Positions 10,354 to 22,883 of a stretch of 64,000 bases of DNA are shown here, piece by piece. Made by a program: the position numbers and the translations under genes. Below the pieces are notes generated by a model. The model worked only from the letters and a program-made list of their open reading frames with translations, had not been told where the DNA came from and did not search any database. The DNA comes from Cyathus striatus (taxonomy: Eukaryota; Basidiomycota; Agaricomycetes; Agaricales; Nidulariaceae): contig JAOVFP010000003.1 of NCBI GenBank assembly GCA_025738555.1, positions 1,364,001-1,428,000 on the forward strand, given 5' to 3'. Positions within the stretch are counted from its first letter, which is position 1. The number at the start of each line of letters is the position of its first letter.

Positions 10354-11835
10354 ACCATTGATCTGTCATATACCATACCGCCTACCTCTGGACCTCTATT
10401 CTCTTACTCTGCCTTTACCTTGTTTACTCCGGACTTTGATTACATTCTTAGTATTACTTATTGCTTACTGTACATAGATTACTTTCATTTCCTTTCTTCT
10501 GCCCTACTGAGCTATCCCCTCAGTATTGTAGTATACATCTCATAGTGAGTCACTTATCACTCTTAAGTGCGCCACTATCAGTTTTACTTTACACTGCCAT
10601 ATGCACTCACTTCTCCAACATGTTTTATTATGTTTAATTAGTTATAGTCTTCATTCTATGTATGCCTACTCTGACTGTACTTCTCTACTGGCCTTGGCCA
10701 GCAGCCTTTACTTACTCCAAGTCTCTAGTATTTAAGTAGTACTCAATTTGTACTTTAGTCTTCAGCTTCATATTGAACTATGTCCTCACCCTTCAGTCTG
10801 ACTTGAGTTACACCTCTTGTCTTCTCGTCTCCAGTCTTCTCCGAAGGGCTTGCCCTTACTTCGAAATCCAGGACCAGGAATCCCAGGGGTGCAGCACATA
10901 AGCTGAAGCCAAAGTCCTACCCCCTGAGTTCTTGTTCTCTGCTTTCATCTATTACTCACCCCTTGCTTCTCTGCAGTCACCCCTCATACTCTGCTGCCAA
11001 GTCAGACTAGGGGCATGGTTGTGACATGATCCCAACTGTGCTTTAACAGTACACTGCCAGCTGACAGTTGTGCTATTTCTTGTGGCTTGACTCATACTTT
11101 GCTGTTGCAACTTGTCTATTTTTGGCTGCATTATTGTGGCATAAAGAAATAGGGCCAACAAGTGGCAAGGCTCACTATCTCCTTATTTAACTAAAATTTA
11201 CAATAACTTAAGTGGCTGTGAACCAATGCCAATATCTCTTGGAACTATATAGCTAAGATAATAAAAATAAATGAAGTAAATAAAGGGGAAAAATTGTTGA
11301 GCAAGCTGCAATATCTACTTTACATTTTGTTGTATTAGTGGGCACTGGGAATGACAACATATAACATATAGACATTCATATCCTTCAAACTACATTCTAT
11401 TGAAATTCAACACAAAAAGGGTACTAACAGTTGTTTATATGTGCAATATGATGTAATGCTGAGAGAACAGTACTGTTTACCTTGTCCTCCCCTCCCTTCA
11501 TCCCATCCATGTCCCCCATTCATTCAGTCATGTCAGCCTGTCATAGTCATACTTTTCCGAGTTTTTCCTGATCTTCCTTCTGCACTATCTGAGCTCTTCA
11601 ACTTGTATATATTTCCTTTGTCCAGTTCCCTTTCACTCTTCCAACCAAAGGTTGCTGAGCTCCCATGTTATCCTTACTCATCCAGCTCACTATCCATTAT
11701 CTGCTATGCCCTCTCCTTAGTACTCTTGTGCACTTTGTCCTCTGCATATGATCCACTATCCTTAGTCTCTCCTTTGTACATATCATGTTTAATCTTGCTC
11801 CACCCTCTGCCACTATTTCATTGGCTCACCCAGTA
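10354..11835. other. Gene-free stretch with LTR-family fragments
   Basis: No credible gene. The LTR box (GGGGTGCAGCACATAAGCTG) occurs at 10886-10910, embedded in pyrimidine-rich LTR-like sequence from about 10380 to 11000. At 11110-11175, on the minus strand, lies an interspersed motif (GCCTTGCCACTTGTTGGCCC then ATTTCTTTAT) that recurs near 35090 and 40835. ORFs here are low in complexity and unsupported. Confidence 0.45.
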
Positions 11836-12179
11836 CTTTACACTTCCCCACCCACTCTGGCTGGACTCTGGGTGGACCTAATATAGTCCAGATTTTCTGG
11901 ATAGACTCCAGATGGACTCTGGCTGAACAAGCAGTTTTCCAGGTGGAGCCTTGGTGGATTTGATCCTGCCCTGGTGGAGTTCTGATAGAATATATGGAGT
12001 TCAGACAGCGTCCTGATGGACTCCTGACAGACTTTTTATCTACTAGTGTAAGTCTACTCATTACTAGATTTCATTAGAGTAATTGTTAATTATGAAAGTT
12101 TATGTAAAATACAAACAAATTTATTACAATTAATTTACATATTTCTATCTATTTTTAAACTTTACTGCCCCACCAAGTC

Positions 12180-12760
12180 CTGCTCATGTTTCCCACACTC
12201 TTGCCCAGTGCTCTCAAACTCATCTCTCTCCCCCTCTTGTCATTGTTGTGCCCCCCTCTCATTGATGTGGCATCCCCTCTTTGTTACTTGCCCCTTGTTG
12301 CACTCCCCCCCCCCTTCCTCTCATTGCAACCCCTCCTTGTTGCACCCCCCTTTCTCTCATTGCACACACCTGTCTTGTCAACATAGCATGTCCCTCTTGA
12401 TGCACTAGCCTCCTCACTGACCTGGTGCCCCCACTTGTTGATGTTGCACCCTCATCCTCATTTTACCTCCCTCTTGATGCACCCCTCTCCTTGATGCACC
12501 CCCTCCTTGTTGTGTTGTGTCCCCTCTCCCCTTGCACTCCCCACCTTATTGCACCTCCTCTCTCATACTCTGTCCTTATCCTTCCCCCCTCTTTGTCATC
12601 CTTTTCTTTCCTTTGTCATTGTCATCACCCTTGCATTTTTGCCATTTCTTCATTGTCATTGTCATTGAGAAGAATGGGAGAGGGGGAGAGGGGGAGAGAA
12701 GGAGGGGAGAAGGAGAGGAGGGGGAGTGTGGAGAGGAGGGGAGTGGTGGTGTGCACATGT
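12180..12760. repeat. Pyrimidine- and purine-rich low-complexity tract
   Basis: Degenerate units around CTTGTTGCACCCCC and CCCTCCTTGTTG make up a strongly C+T strand, with a C11 run near 12305. From 12668 it switches to GGGAGAGGGGGAGAG. Overlapping proline/serine/leucine ORFs on both strands follow from the composition and should not be read as genes. Confidence 0.7.
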
Positions 12761-13067
12761 GAGTGCCCTACATATGGTGTAATATGCATTGTAGTTCCAA
12801 TACATTTGTAGTGCATCAGTTGCATGTATAAATGTTTGATCTTATTGTTATGTAATCATTGAATTGGTGAGTTCAAACCATGCTATGGATAATTTGTGTA
12901 TATATTTTTGATACAGTAATAGTACTTATTTTAATATTAATTTATATAAAGTAAATGTAATCTGGTTATTTCAACATTCCAACAGGCGTCCTGTTGAGTC
13001 CCGTCAGATTTTATAAGGATTTGGTCTGCTGGAATTCCTGTTGAACTAGCCAGACTCCTGCTATTCA

Positions 13068-14099
13068 CACTGCATGCATGCCTTGATATTTCAATGTGAA
13101 ATAGCTTTGAAATATCATGGAAATATTCTTTATATTACACCATTATTTCACTTTGTAATACTCTTACAATTCACATATGATATTTCTCATGTATTTGAAA
13201 GTCACAATAACAAAGAAATATTAAAACCCAGATCCCCATTTTCTTTGAAATCCTTTATTCAATATTTCAAAGGTTTTTCACCTATGAAATAACAAAGAAA
13301 TATTTATTTGTCACACTAGGCAATCACAATGAGCTTTGTCTACCATTGTCTCATCTTTGTGACATATGTCACAAGGTTCTTATCTAAGAGATCTTAGCAA
13401 GATCTTAGTGGCATTGTGACATATGTCATGGTCATCACACTTGTCCCACAGTATCACAGTCATTGCAGTCATTGCACTTGTCACACTTGTTGCAGTCGTC
13501 ACAGTCATCACAGGTGTCTCACAGTGTCACACTTGTTGTAGTTGTCACATTCGTCACAGTTGTCCCACAGTGTCTCAGCTGTCACACTTGTCACAGTCGT
13601 CATGGTTATCCTACAGTGTTGCAGTTATGACAAGTGTAACACTGTGGGACACCTGTAATGACTGCAATGACTGTGACAGTGTGTGACGACTGTGACAAGT
13701 GTGACGATTGTGACACTGTGGGACAAGTGTGATGGCCATGACATATGTCACAATGCCACTAAGATCTTGCTAAGATCTCTTAGATAAGAACCTTGTAACA
13801 TATGTCACAAAGATGAGACAATGGTAGACAAAGCTCATTGTGATTGCCTAGTGTGACAAATAAATATTTCTTTGTTATTTCATAGGTGAAAAACCTTTGA
13901 AATATTGAATAAAGGATTTCAAAGAAAATGGGGATCTGGGTTTTAATATTTCTTTGTTATTGTGACTTTCAAATACATGAGAAATATCATATGTGAATTG
14001 TAAGAGTATTACAAAGTGAAATAATGATGTAATATAAAGAATATTTCCACAATATTTCAAAGCTATTTCACATTGAAATATTGAGGTGTGCATGCAGTG
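13068..14099. mobile_element. Near-perfect palindromic CACTG element with TCA duplication
   Basis: The ends CACTGCATGCATGCC (13068) and, inverted, CACTGCATGCACACC (14099) open two arms of about 370 bp. The arms are almost identical in inverted orientation and meet at a central minisatellite. The flanks carry a 3-bp duplication TCA at 13065-13067 and 14100-14102. A 3-bp duplication plus CACT termini fit a CACTA-superfamily non-autonomous foldback element. The identical 72-codon ORFs in the two arms (13074-13292 plus, 13875-14093 minus) are mirror copies of the arm; nothing indicates they are expressed. Confidence 0.8.
13430..13735. repeat. Minisatellite at the palindrome centre
   Basis: Short units around CACTTGTCACAGTCGTCACA and GTCCCACAGTGT lie on the left and their reverse complements (GTGACAAGTGTGAC) on the right, with the switch near 13640. 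The centre of the hairpin is therefore also inverted. Confidence 0.7.
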
Positions 14100-15443
14100 T
14101 CAATGAGTTCTGAATGGACTTCTGGTGGACTCAAGATGGACTTGAACAAGATCAGACTTGACAAAAATGACTGGACTTGCTGTCAAAACACATTCAGCCA
14201 AAGTCCAGCAGGAGTCTGTCAAGAATCCATGGAATCCATGGAGTCCACCTGGAGTCCAGCCAGAATGGGAGGGGGGGTGTAAAGACCTCAGCTCACTAGT
14301 TATTGGTAAAGCCTTACAGTATTTAAGTAGCACAACTTTGTACTAACTACTCAGTTTGAATATCAACTATATTACAGTCACTCTTACTTGTCCTTAAGCA
14401 GGCAAGCCTACCTGTGATTCCTTCACATGCTGCTCCTGCTTCTGAGTATGGTGATCAACAGGAAAGCCTACTACTCTTATCTGTTTCACCATATTACATG
14501 TAGTCTTTTCTTCCATCCTTCAGCCACTACTCCTCTATGGTGGCTGACTCTGTGTTTACCTATCCCTAGATATACTCTTATACTTTACTTAGTATTTAAG
14601 ACTTAGTTTTTGTACATTAATTTCAGTTTTCATATCAACTACAATTATGAATATACCACTCTACTCCATCTACTTATCTGTAAGGTTTCACATGGTGGGC
14701 ATTTTGCTGTCATGTAAGCTGTCATGTTAGCTGTCATGTCCAATCATCAACAATGGCTGTCACACTGAACTGAACTGGGTTAGAAATAAACAAGCTGCAT
14801 GAAAGTAAATCAAGGGCACAGTCTGGACTACATAGATATTAATAGATAGATATCCTTTGATGAATTCTTAGTATCTGTTTGTATGTCTGTAGGTCTAACA
14901 TTGCTGTTACTTTTAGTTGTATCATATTTATATCTAAGTCCTTGCAACATATATTCTAATCTGTAATGGAGTGATCCTAGCATACAAGCAATGTACAAGT
15001 GACCACCAGAAAGTGTGCATCACAAAATAATGTTGTATACAAATCTAGACTTGGTCACTCAGAACTCTACATGAGAATGATAGCCAGGAGGAGCTCACCT
15101 GATGAACCACTACCATGTGTTTGATGAGTTTTGAGTTCAATCAACCATGGCCACCTGCAGCCTGAAGGTAGTGCCACTTGCATGCTATCATGATAGTACA
15201 ACTCCATAGCAATATTGTTCACCCAGTGTATTTTGCACTGTTCAACTGAAAGTTTTATCATAAGCAATAATGTTAGTTGTTCACTTTGAGTCTTTAGCTC
15301 ATACTTCATTTGCCTGACTTCTATCATCAGCTACCTGCTTGTCAGTGTTTTGTCATGCCAACCAGTTGCAACATGCATGTCTCCTAGAAATCTAAGTGAT
15401 CTCTTTCATGAGCTCTATACAATGCATGAAAGGACTTTGGGGT

Positions 15444-15453
15444 GCATATAAAG
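15444..15453 (+). promoter_or_regulatory. TATA box of the first CACTA gene
   Basis: GCATATAAAG lies about 57 bp before the ATG at 15510. The intervening sequence is pyrimidine-rich, as is usual for fungal transcript starts. Confidence 0.5.
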
Positions 15454-15509
15454 TCTCTTCCTGCAGCTGCATATCTCTTCTTCAGTCTCATATTTACTCT
15501 TAGTTCACC

Positions 15510-17119
15510 ATGGACAGTCTTGACCCAAGCCTTCACACAGCCCTTCTTGCACTAATTCAAGACCAACTTAACCAAACCAGATCTACTTTTCAACATTCAA
15601 AGTATGTTAGCATAACTCTTACAAACTCTCACATTGCCAACAGTGCTCTTTCAAGTGCGGCCCCACTTCCTACACCTTTGCCTACTCAAGTTCCAGGTTC
15701 TACTTCACAATCTGCTTTTGAACAGTTGCATGACAACAACCCACAGTCCAGCTACAATGTTCCTGCAGTTTTCATTTCTCCACCTTGCATCAATCCTTTG
15801 CCATTGACAAAGTTCCTAAAGAAGAAGAAGCCATATCAGCTATTGAAGGAGGATAAATAGGAGAAAAATAATGGCTTGAAGGTGAGTGACATGGTATACA
15901 TTATATTTTTGGTATACTTGCTGAATTTTGTGATCAGGAATCCTTTCTCTTCCACATACACTTCTTGTGGGGTCTGACTGAGCCTTCTAGTATCCCTTAT
16001 GACCCTCCAGCTGATGTGTTGGAAGGCTTTTCTCAGTTGTTCTCATCTGCAGATGAGGTACAAAACCATGGTATGCAGCAACTCATCTCACCTAACATTG
16101 TCAGCATCAATCCATGGAAGAACCCAGGCAACACAGGTTGGAACATCAAGAATGCCAGGTGCTTTGAGGATCTTGCAATTGGATGTATCAAGGCTACAAT
16201 GGCATGGTTTGGCCTTTCTGTCTGGTGCCCTGACTTATGCCAGTCAGCCACTTCTGTCTACAACTCAGCTCACAATATTGTTGCAGTTGAGTCTTATAGA
16301 CAGGCTTTGTTTGCATGTGCATATGATCCTTACTGCATTGATCGTAAATGGGGAGACAGATATGAGGTTCTATCTATGGTTTAAAATCACCATGTCAACT
16401 ATACATTGTGAACTTGATATGATAGAGAAGTGAGAAACCCTGGAGTGCTGAAGGAGGCAGATGAGTTGAATGTGGCAACACAAAACAGACTTCGGGTGAG
16501 TTCTAATCTTTTAGTTCTATTCTTTACTAAAGTTTATCAACTTCTCTACCTCTGTAGAGCTTGAGAGAAGTTTATGGACAAAAATGGTTATCTGAAACAC
16601 TACAAACAATTGTTGGCTCCCAAGGCCACATCTAATGATGAATGGGATCCTGCCAACTCATTAGTTGGGTACCAACCAGTTTTCCACATCAAGAAGTGCC
16701 CTGAATGATCAGCCAAGGCTGAGAAGTTCATCAGGATGTTAGATATCAAAATGGGAAAGGCCTCAAAGCTTAGTCCTCATCAGTGTACCTCAGTGTGAGT
16801 CAGGATTGTTCCTGAAACTGATCAGAAAACAACATCCTTTGAATGGCTTCCAGAGGACATGCCTCTTGATTACTATGACCCAGCTTTTTACAATGCTCTT
16901 CCTCCTCAGACTCAAGCTGACATATCCAACAATGTTGTTGTTCTACCCTCAAACCTTAGTGAAGCCTTTAAAGATACAGTTGAGAATCATATGGATGCCA
17001 AGACTTATACAGCAGAATTTGGTCAGGATATTCTTGACTGATACACATTGGTGGAATGGGATGAATTTGGTATTGGGGATGATGAAGTAGATATGGAGGA
17101 CATAGATTATGATAACTAA
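15510..17119 (+). pseudogene. CACTA first gene, unknown function, decayed
   Basis: It starts at ATG 15510 (MDSLDPSLHTALLALIQDQL) below a TATA box. Probable introns are at about 15871-15937 (GTGAGT..CAG), 16380-16427 and 16495-16556 (GTGAGT..TAG). The later exons give one continuous frame, with the segments FLWGLTEPSSIPYDPPADVL, WNIKNARCFEDLAIGCIKA, LEKFMDKNGYLKHYKQLL, FEWLPEDMPLDYYDPAF and an acidic tail, DEVDMEDIDYDN. Three in-frame TGA codons (16706, 16797, 17039) are each what a CGA arginine codon becomes after C-to-T. I do not recognise the domain. Its place directly before the transposase suggests an accessory transposition or DNA-binding protein. Confidence 0.6.
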
Positions 17120-17477
17120 GCTGTAGAATTTCATATGCAATTCAAATGTTGAATTGATCTATTGTGCTCTTTGTGTTCCTTGTTCTTAATTTATTCTTGT
17201 AAGCATCATTAGTCAATATAACAAACTCACATTTCAACACATGTCCCATCTTACATTCACTATCTTTCTTTCTTTCATTTGATTGGTTGGTACTTCATAT
17301 TACAGAATCATATTGCATAATTGGTACATTCCTTTCCAATGTAAAATTGTTAATTCATCTATGTTGTTCAGTATAACAAGTGAACATTTCAACAGATAAC
17401 TAATGTATGTTGATCAATGACCCATAATGGATAATTGAATGGTTAGTTGCTCACATTCATACACTTACTGACCATCC

Positions 17478-20400
17478 ATGTCTTCTCAGAAGGGTCATGC
17501 AACACACAAGCCCAATTTCTGTACTTGCTCCAAATGCTCACAGAAAAGCTTCACCAATAAAAATGGTACTACTTGGAATGGAAGACTCATTCCACCAAGT
17601 ACTTGACAGAACCATGTAAATAGAGATAATGAGCATGCAGAAATTAATTCAGCTGGAACACATCCAAATGTACCAGTATGTATATCTCTCTCTCTTATAT
17701 GCCTATGATCTGAGATTTTTAACTCATACATACCAGGTGAATCCTGATCATGTCGAAGAAGCACCTAATATCAATAATGTTGTTGTCACATTGGCTTCTG
17801 AAAATACAAATCTGGAAAATCAAATTTGGATAGATGAATTAATTCTACAGCTTCAGAACAGATGACCAAGTTAACAGTCTATTAATACTCATGAAGAGGT
17901 TTAAAACCAGATATTAGATGCATCATTACTGGAAGATTCTATATATTTACTTGCCTGCATGCTAATTGCATGGTTGCATGTCACTTGTGGACTTAGCAGG
18001 GCTGCATGCGACCACATACTCAAGATTCTTAACATAATAGTCAATTTGGCTATATTCTTGGGTCATATTTCATCTACTACAGATGCTCATTTGCACATAG
18101 ATTCAAGAATAGCAATTGGAAAACTATGCATTGAACCCAAAATAACTCGAACTGTTTGCTGCCCAGAATGTTTTGAATGATATTCAGTTGATCATCTTCC
18201 ACAAACATGTGGTAAACATCAAACAGAAAGAAGTAGAATCTGTGGAGCTCCTCTCTGGACAACAATACATACATGAGGAGGAACTAAAAATGTTCCAAGA
18301 TGTCTATATTCTACTCAAGATTTGCATTCATAGCTCAAATACTTCCTCTTACATCCTGGAATTGAAGATATGATTGATATGTCATATCAGCACATCCCTG
18401 ATCATCAGGATATGCAATCAGTTTGGGATAGCCCTGCCTGGACTGATGGCCTTACATATTTTCAAACAAATAATCCTCATAATCTTACATTTGCCTTCTA
18501 CATTGATTGGTTTAATCCACTATCAAACAAAATTGCAGGAAAAACAATGTCTTGTGGAGCTATTATGTTTTTCTGTCTCAATCTACCTTATGACAAATGC
18601 CACCTTCCTGAAAACACATACTTTGCAGGTGTAACACCTCCACCTAAAGAGCCAACTGCTGAAACAATTTCTGAGCTTCTCAATCCAATTATATTCCAGT
18701 TTTTATCTTTTTTTTATGTCTGTGAGCTTAAAACTTACCAGCATCCAGAAGGAATATTAAAATGTGCTGCAATTTTAGCTGGAATTGGTGACCTGCTTGC
18801 AATTTGGAAGGCTTCTGGATTTTCTGGAGTTGCTTCAAAGTGAAACTTCTGCTCTTTCTGCAAGCTAAGCCTTGCTGACATTGACTCTCTCAACCCTCAT
18901 CTCTGGCACTATCAGTCTGGGGCTGAGGTCCAAGCTGCAGCTGAGGAATCATGTAGAGCAGGCACAAAACTGTGTCAAAAACAAATTCTTGATGAGTATG
19001 GTGTTCATTGGACATCCATGCACCACCTTACATACCAGAATCCTGTCTATCACACTGTCCTTGGAATAATGCACAACTGGATTGAAGGTGTCTTACAGAA
19101 TCATGTTCATCATAAATGGAGAATTGGAGTTACAGCTGGTGTAGCATATTCTCATATTGCTATACAGTCAGCACAACAATGTAATAAGGGAAAGAAAAAG
19201 GCATGACAGGACTTCAACTCCAATTTAGAAAAAACAGATACATCTGGATCAGAATATGAGCAAATGACAGATAGCTCTGGTGATAGTAGCCTCTCAACAA
19301 GTGAAGCAGATGATGATGATGATGAAAAAACAAATGAAGAAATGATACTGCCTATATTTATGAAGAATCAGCTCAAAGATATACACCTATGTCTATCTGA
19401 TGCTTCAATTCCTTCTTGGATAGAGCAACCACCAACAAATCTTGGTGAATCTTCACATGGGAAGCTAAAAGCTGATCAATGGCTCACTTTATTTACAATA
19501 TTTCTCCCAATAGTTCTTCCAGAATTGTGGATGAATGATGGACAAGAACTACTTGTAAATTTTACTGATTTAGTTGGATGTACAAACATTGCTTGTGCAG
19601 ACACATTTAGAGACAATTATATTTGGTATTGTCAATCTTCAGCTCTGCTGTTTCCTCAAGTCCAGTCATGCCCAAACCATCACTATACAATGCACATCAG
19701 TGAACTGCTTAAATATTGGGGACCACTTATAATGCTTAGTGAATTTCAAGGTGAGCAGCATAGTGGAAGACTACAGAAAGTCAAAACAAATGGCCATCTT
19801 TGTGAGTAATATCAATTATTACTCATTACAAAAATAATCAAATTATGATCACTCAGGTAACTTGGACTACACAATGTTACACCAAGTATGCCGTCAAGGT
19901 CAATTTCAGGGTTTAATTGCTCAGATTTCCCAAACTCTTCCTCAAGAACCTAATCTAGGAACACTGCTTAGTCTCTTACAGAAAGCATTGAGAATCTTCA
20001 AGTCTGAAAGCACACACACTTCCAATTCAGACCACAACTACATGATTTCATCTGAAGAATATGACCTTATCTTTCAATATATTAGTCTTCATTCTGCTGA
20101 TCAAGTTTGCCACCATTGTGCATTTCCACATCCATCTAATGTCAATGTATTATCACCTTTGGTGTTACATCTGTGTCTGGAATCCACTATTCCACACTAT
20201 CCCGATGTTCCTGCACTTCCTGCACTTCTGCATTGGCCGCATTTCTGACCAATCATCAGACACATTGTCATGATTTATCACTTACTCATGCTCACTCACT
20301 ATGTCATTATTTCATATTACTCCTCCATTTCAACCCCTATCTGTTTCACTATATCGTATGTAACCTTTCCTTCCATTCTTCAGCCACTACTCCTCTATGG

Positions 20401-21199
20401 TGGCTGACTCCACATTTACCTATCTCTAACTATACCCATATACTTTGCTCAAAGTAAACTACTTCATAGTTTACTTAGTATTTAAGATCTAGTTTTTGTA
20501 AAGTAACTTCAGTTTTCATATTGACTATGATTATGAATATACCACTATACTCCATCTACTTGTCTCTAAGGTTTCACTCTTAGTTCTGAAGTCTCTATTC
20601 TGACCTTTCCCTATTCCAACTTTTCTCTATTCTGACCTTCTCCTATTTCAACCTTGCTTCTATCTTGAGCTTGTCCCTACCTTGACCTTGAAATACAAAC
20701 CACCGAGAATCACAAGGGGTGCAGCATACAAGCTGAAGCCAAGGTTCACCTCCGCACTTTTTGAGTTCTCCACTTCTGACCTTGAGCTTATGTAATCCTA
20801 CAAGTAGTTCCTTCTATGCTAAGCACAGTGCCTCCCTATCATTCCTCTGAGTGGTACAGTACATAACATTGGGTAAAATCACACACTCAGACTACACTTA
20901 AGCATCATACCTACTCAACTCATTCCACTCATGCCAGGAATAGCTCTATTAGCTTCACTGACAATGCCAACAACATACTTCATGGTTTTATTGAATCAAT
21001 CTATTTATTAGATGTTTCAGGATCTGAAAAGCTTTTTCTTCTGCTTTGCAGACCAATTCCACTTTATGCTGAAGATTCATTAAAAAACCCTTATATCTCA
21101 AGACCTGGACTTTTGGCAGGTCTGATATACAACTTGTTTTTCCCTGAATACCAAGTCATTTCTCTTGACCAAGTTCAGGCACAAGTACCTTTTTACTAG
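17478..21199 (+). pseudogene. Tnp2-like CACTA transposase, decayed and split by a solo LTR
   Basis: It is read in one frame from ATG 17478 (MSSQKGHATHKPNFCTCSKC), with introns at 17676-17736 and 19802-19856. After the N-terminal CTCSKC cluster come CCPECFE, HQTERSRICGAPLWTT and LHPGIEDMIDMSY. Next is a Tnp2-type core: FAFYIDWFNPLSNKIAG, then FFCLNLPYDKCHLPENTYFAG, ILAGIGDLLAIWKASGFSG, a CSFC pair, and NPVYHTVLGIMHNWIEGVLQ. An acidic DDDDDEKTNEE segment follows. Coding resumes after the LTR at about 20895 (IESIYLLDVSGSEKLFLL) and ends with VQAQVPFY at 21199. Stops at 17604, 17863, 18178, 18274, 18841 and 19204 are all TGA in positions fitting ancestral CGA; others exist. The protein would excise and insert the element. 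Confidence 0.8.
20163..20868 (+). mobile_element. Solo LTR inside the CACTA transposase
   Basis: 706 bp from TGTTACATCTGTGTCTGG to GTACATAACA. It is flanked by TTGG directly before it and TTGG directly after it (4-bp repeat, 20159-20162 and 20869-20872). It interrupts transposase coding sequence, which continues beyond it. It is colinear with the LTR at 2062-10348 and still has that LTR's uninterrupted target site: ATCAG at 20255-20259 is single here. The conserved box is at 20716-20740. Confidence 0.85.
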
Positions 21200-22883
21200 T
21201 GGCCTGCAGGAACCTTTAGTATATAGTCAGAAACTATAGTACTTGTAAATAGCTTACATAGAGAGCAAGGGTAAAATACAAACTGTAATCTATTTTAGAA
21301 ATAGTGAAATAGTCAATCTATATACAAGGCATTTTGTTAGTATGTCCAAAGTATGACATCCACAATAATGACAGAAAATACCAACTTACTTACCTGAAAA
21401 TCAGAAGGAATATATTCCTGCCAAATCCATGACTGTAATAATACCAACTGCTAGTACAACTATACTAATTCTATCTATGGTAGGTACACCATATCACTGC
21501 ATTATTGTACTACATGAATTTTTATTTTGAATACTCTCTCACTACTGTATTATTATATATATTACTATATTACACTACATGATTCTTACTTACTACATGC
21601 AATACTCCTCAGGAGGTCTTATTTATTCCAAAGACTACAGTGATTTACTACTGTACTACTCTATTATTACCTACTAACTGCTATTATAAACCCTTTTAAT
21701 ATACTACTACATGATTTTTATTTACTTTACTATTTGAATATGTTGTTACATACTAGTTACAACTCCACTTTCTACTATGCTACTCTATTATTAATCTATT
21801 ATTCTACATGATTTTAATACTAACTACTAAACCCCTCTCTTCAACCTTATATATACTTCAAAGACTGCAGTCACTAGCCCACTAATCTAGGGTCTACTAG
21901 AGTATACTACATAATTTTACTTACTAACTACTTTTTCCTGGTTAAAATTCAACACTAAAGACCCCATAGTACTATGATTTAATTTGCATATACTAAAGTA
22001 CCATTAATCAAGTTCAACAGTTTTTATTGCTAGTACTATAGTAAACAAACTAGCTTGTCAGTTGTCACTGTCAAGTTAATTTTTATACCACAATACTATT
22101 TATAGACTCCTTTCTTAGTACTGCAGTAAGCAAATTAACTTGTCAGTCATCACCAACAGGCCAATCTTTTTACTGCAGTACTGCCTATCAAGTTCAACAG
22201 TCAATCACAAGTACCACAATAAAAAAATTAGCCTGTCAGTCAGTCATCACTGACAAATTCATCTTTTTATTGCAGTACTCATTATCAACTTTAATCTGCT
22301 GAACATAAATCAGTATGCTCTGTCAGACAGATTTATCAATGACTTATATAACAATTATATAAAATTCCCCAGATCTATCATGAGAATACTATGCTACTAA
22401 AGTTGCTAACTAGTATTGCACCTTGCATTCTTCCCATACAGTAGGTGAGTGATGTTGTTTGGATATGTTGTGACCCTCCCTCCATGAGGCATGAGGTTTG
22501 CCATTCAACTTGAACCCATGGCCAGATTGCACTCAATTTCTTGTCATACTACCTAACTTAAAGTGATTTGACCAAGAGATATGTTACCCCTATACATATC
22601 TGCTTTTTATTTTTAAAATCTACCTTGAAAACCAGCATACATAGCAAATGAGTAAGTACCATCCCTTTAGGTATGCAAGATTTTTATCTGTATTTTAGCA
22701 ACAAACCTATTTGATGTACCAGAAATCAACTAGAAACACCCAATTACTAACACTTAATGTAATATAAAATGGATTTGCATTGTTATATTACATATACTAC
22801 ATTAGAACAAGGAGCCCATGTGCATATAGCAGAAGAGGAAATGGAGAGGTGGAAAACATGTTCACTAGTGCAAGTATTGCATG
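21200..22883. other. AT-rich, gene-free part of the CACTA element
   Basis: No ORF of note and no recognised domain. Short motifs such as CTACTATATTAC, and TTATTGCAGTACT with TGTCAGTCATCAC, recur loosely, suggesting old local duplication. Otherwise nothing can be said. Confidence 0.5.

Larger units (their letters stand above)
11841..14279. mobile_element. CAC-ended TIR element, itself interrupted by a palindromic element
   Basis: The left end CACTTCCCCACCCACTCTGG and the inverted right end CACCCCCCCTCCCATTCTGG are followed on both sides by CTGGACTC-type repeats (GGACTC/GAGTCC). The similarity extends outward to CTTTACAC/GTGTAAAG. The interior is mostly a pyrimidine-rich low-complexity tract (12180-12760) and AT-rich DNA. 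Removing the nested 13068-14099 element leaves about 1.4 kb. There is no transposase. CAC termini suggest a CACTA-type non-autonomous element, but the flanking TTA and TAA are not a direct duplication. Confidence 0.5.

Noticed and set aside
11441..11881. 146-codon plus-strand ORF rich in Leu, Ser and Pro
   Set aside because: No motif, compositional bias, and it runs into the end of a TIR element; no support as a gene.
12425..12825. Overlapping ORFs of 60-128 codons on both strands
   Set aside because: The tract is low-complexity pyrimidine/purine DNA, so the absence of stops follows from base composition.
13074..14093. Two identical 72-codon proteins on opposite strands
   Set aside because: They are mirror images of palindrome arms; identity reflects the inverted repeat, not selection on protein.
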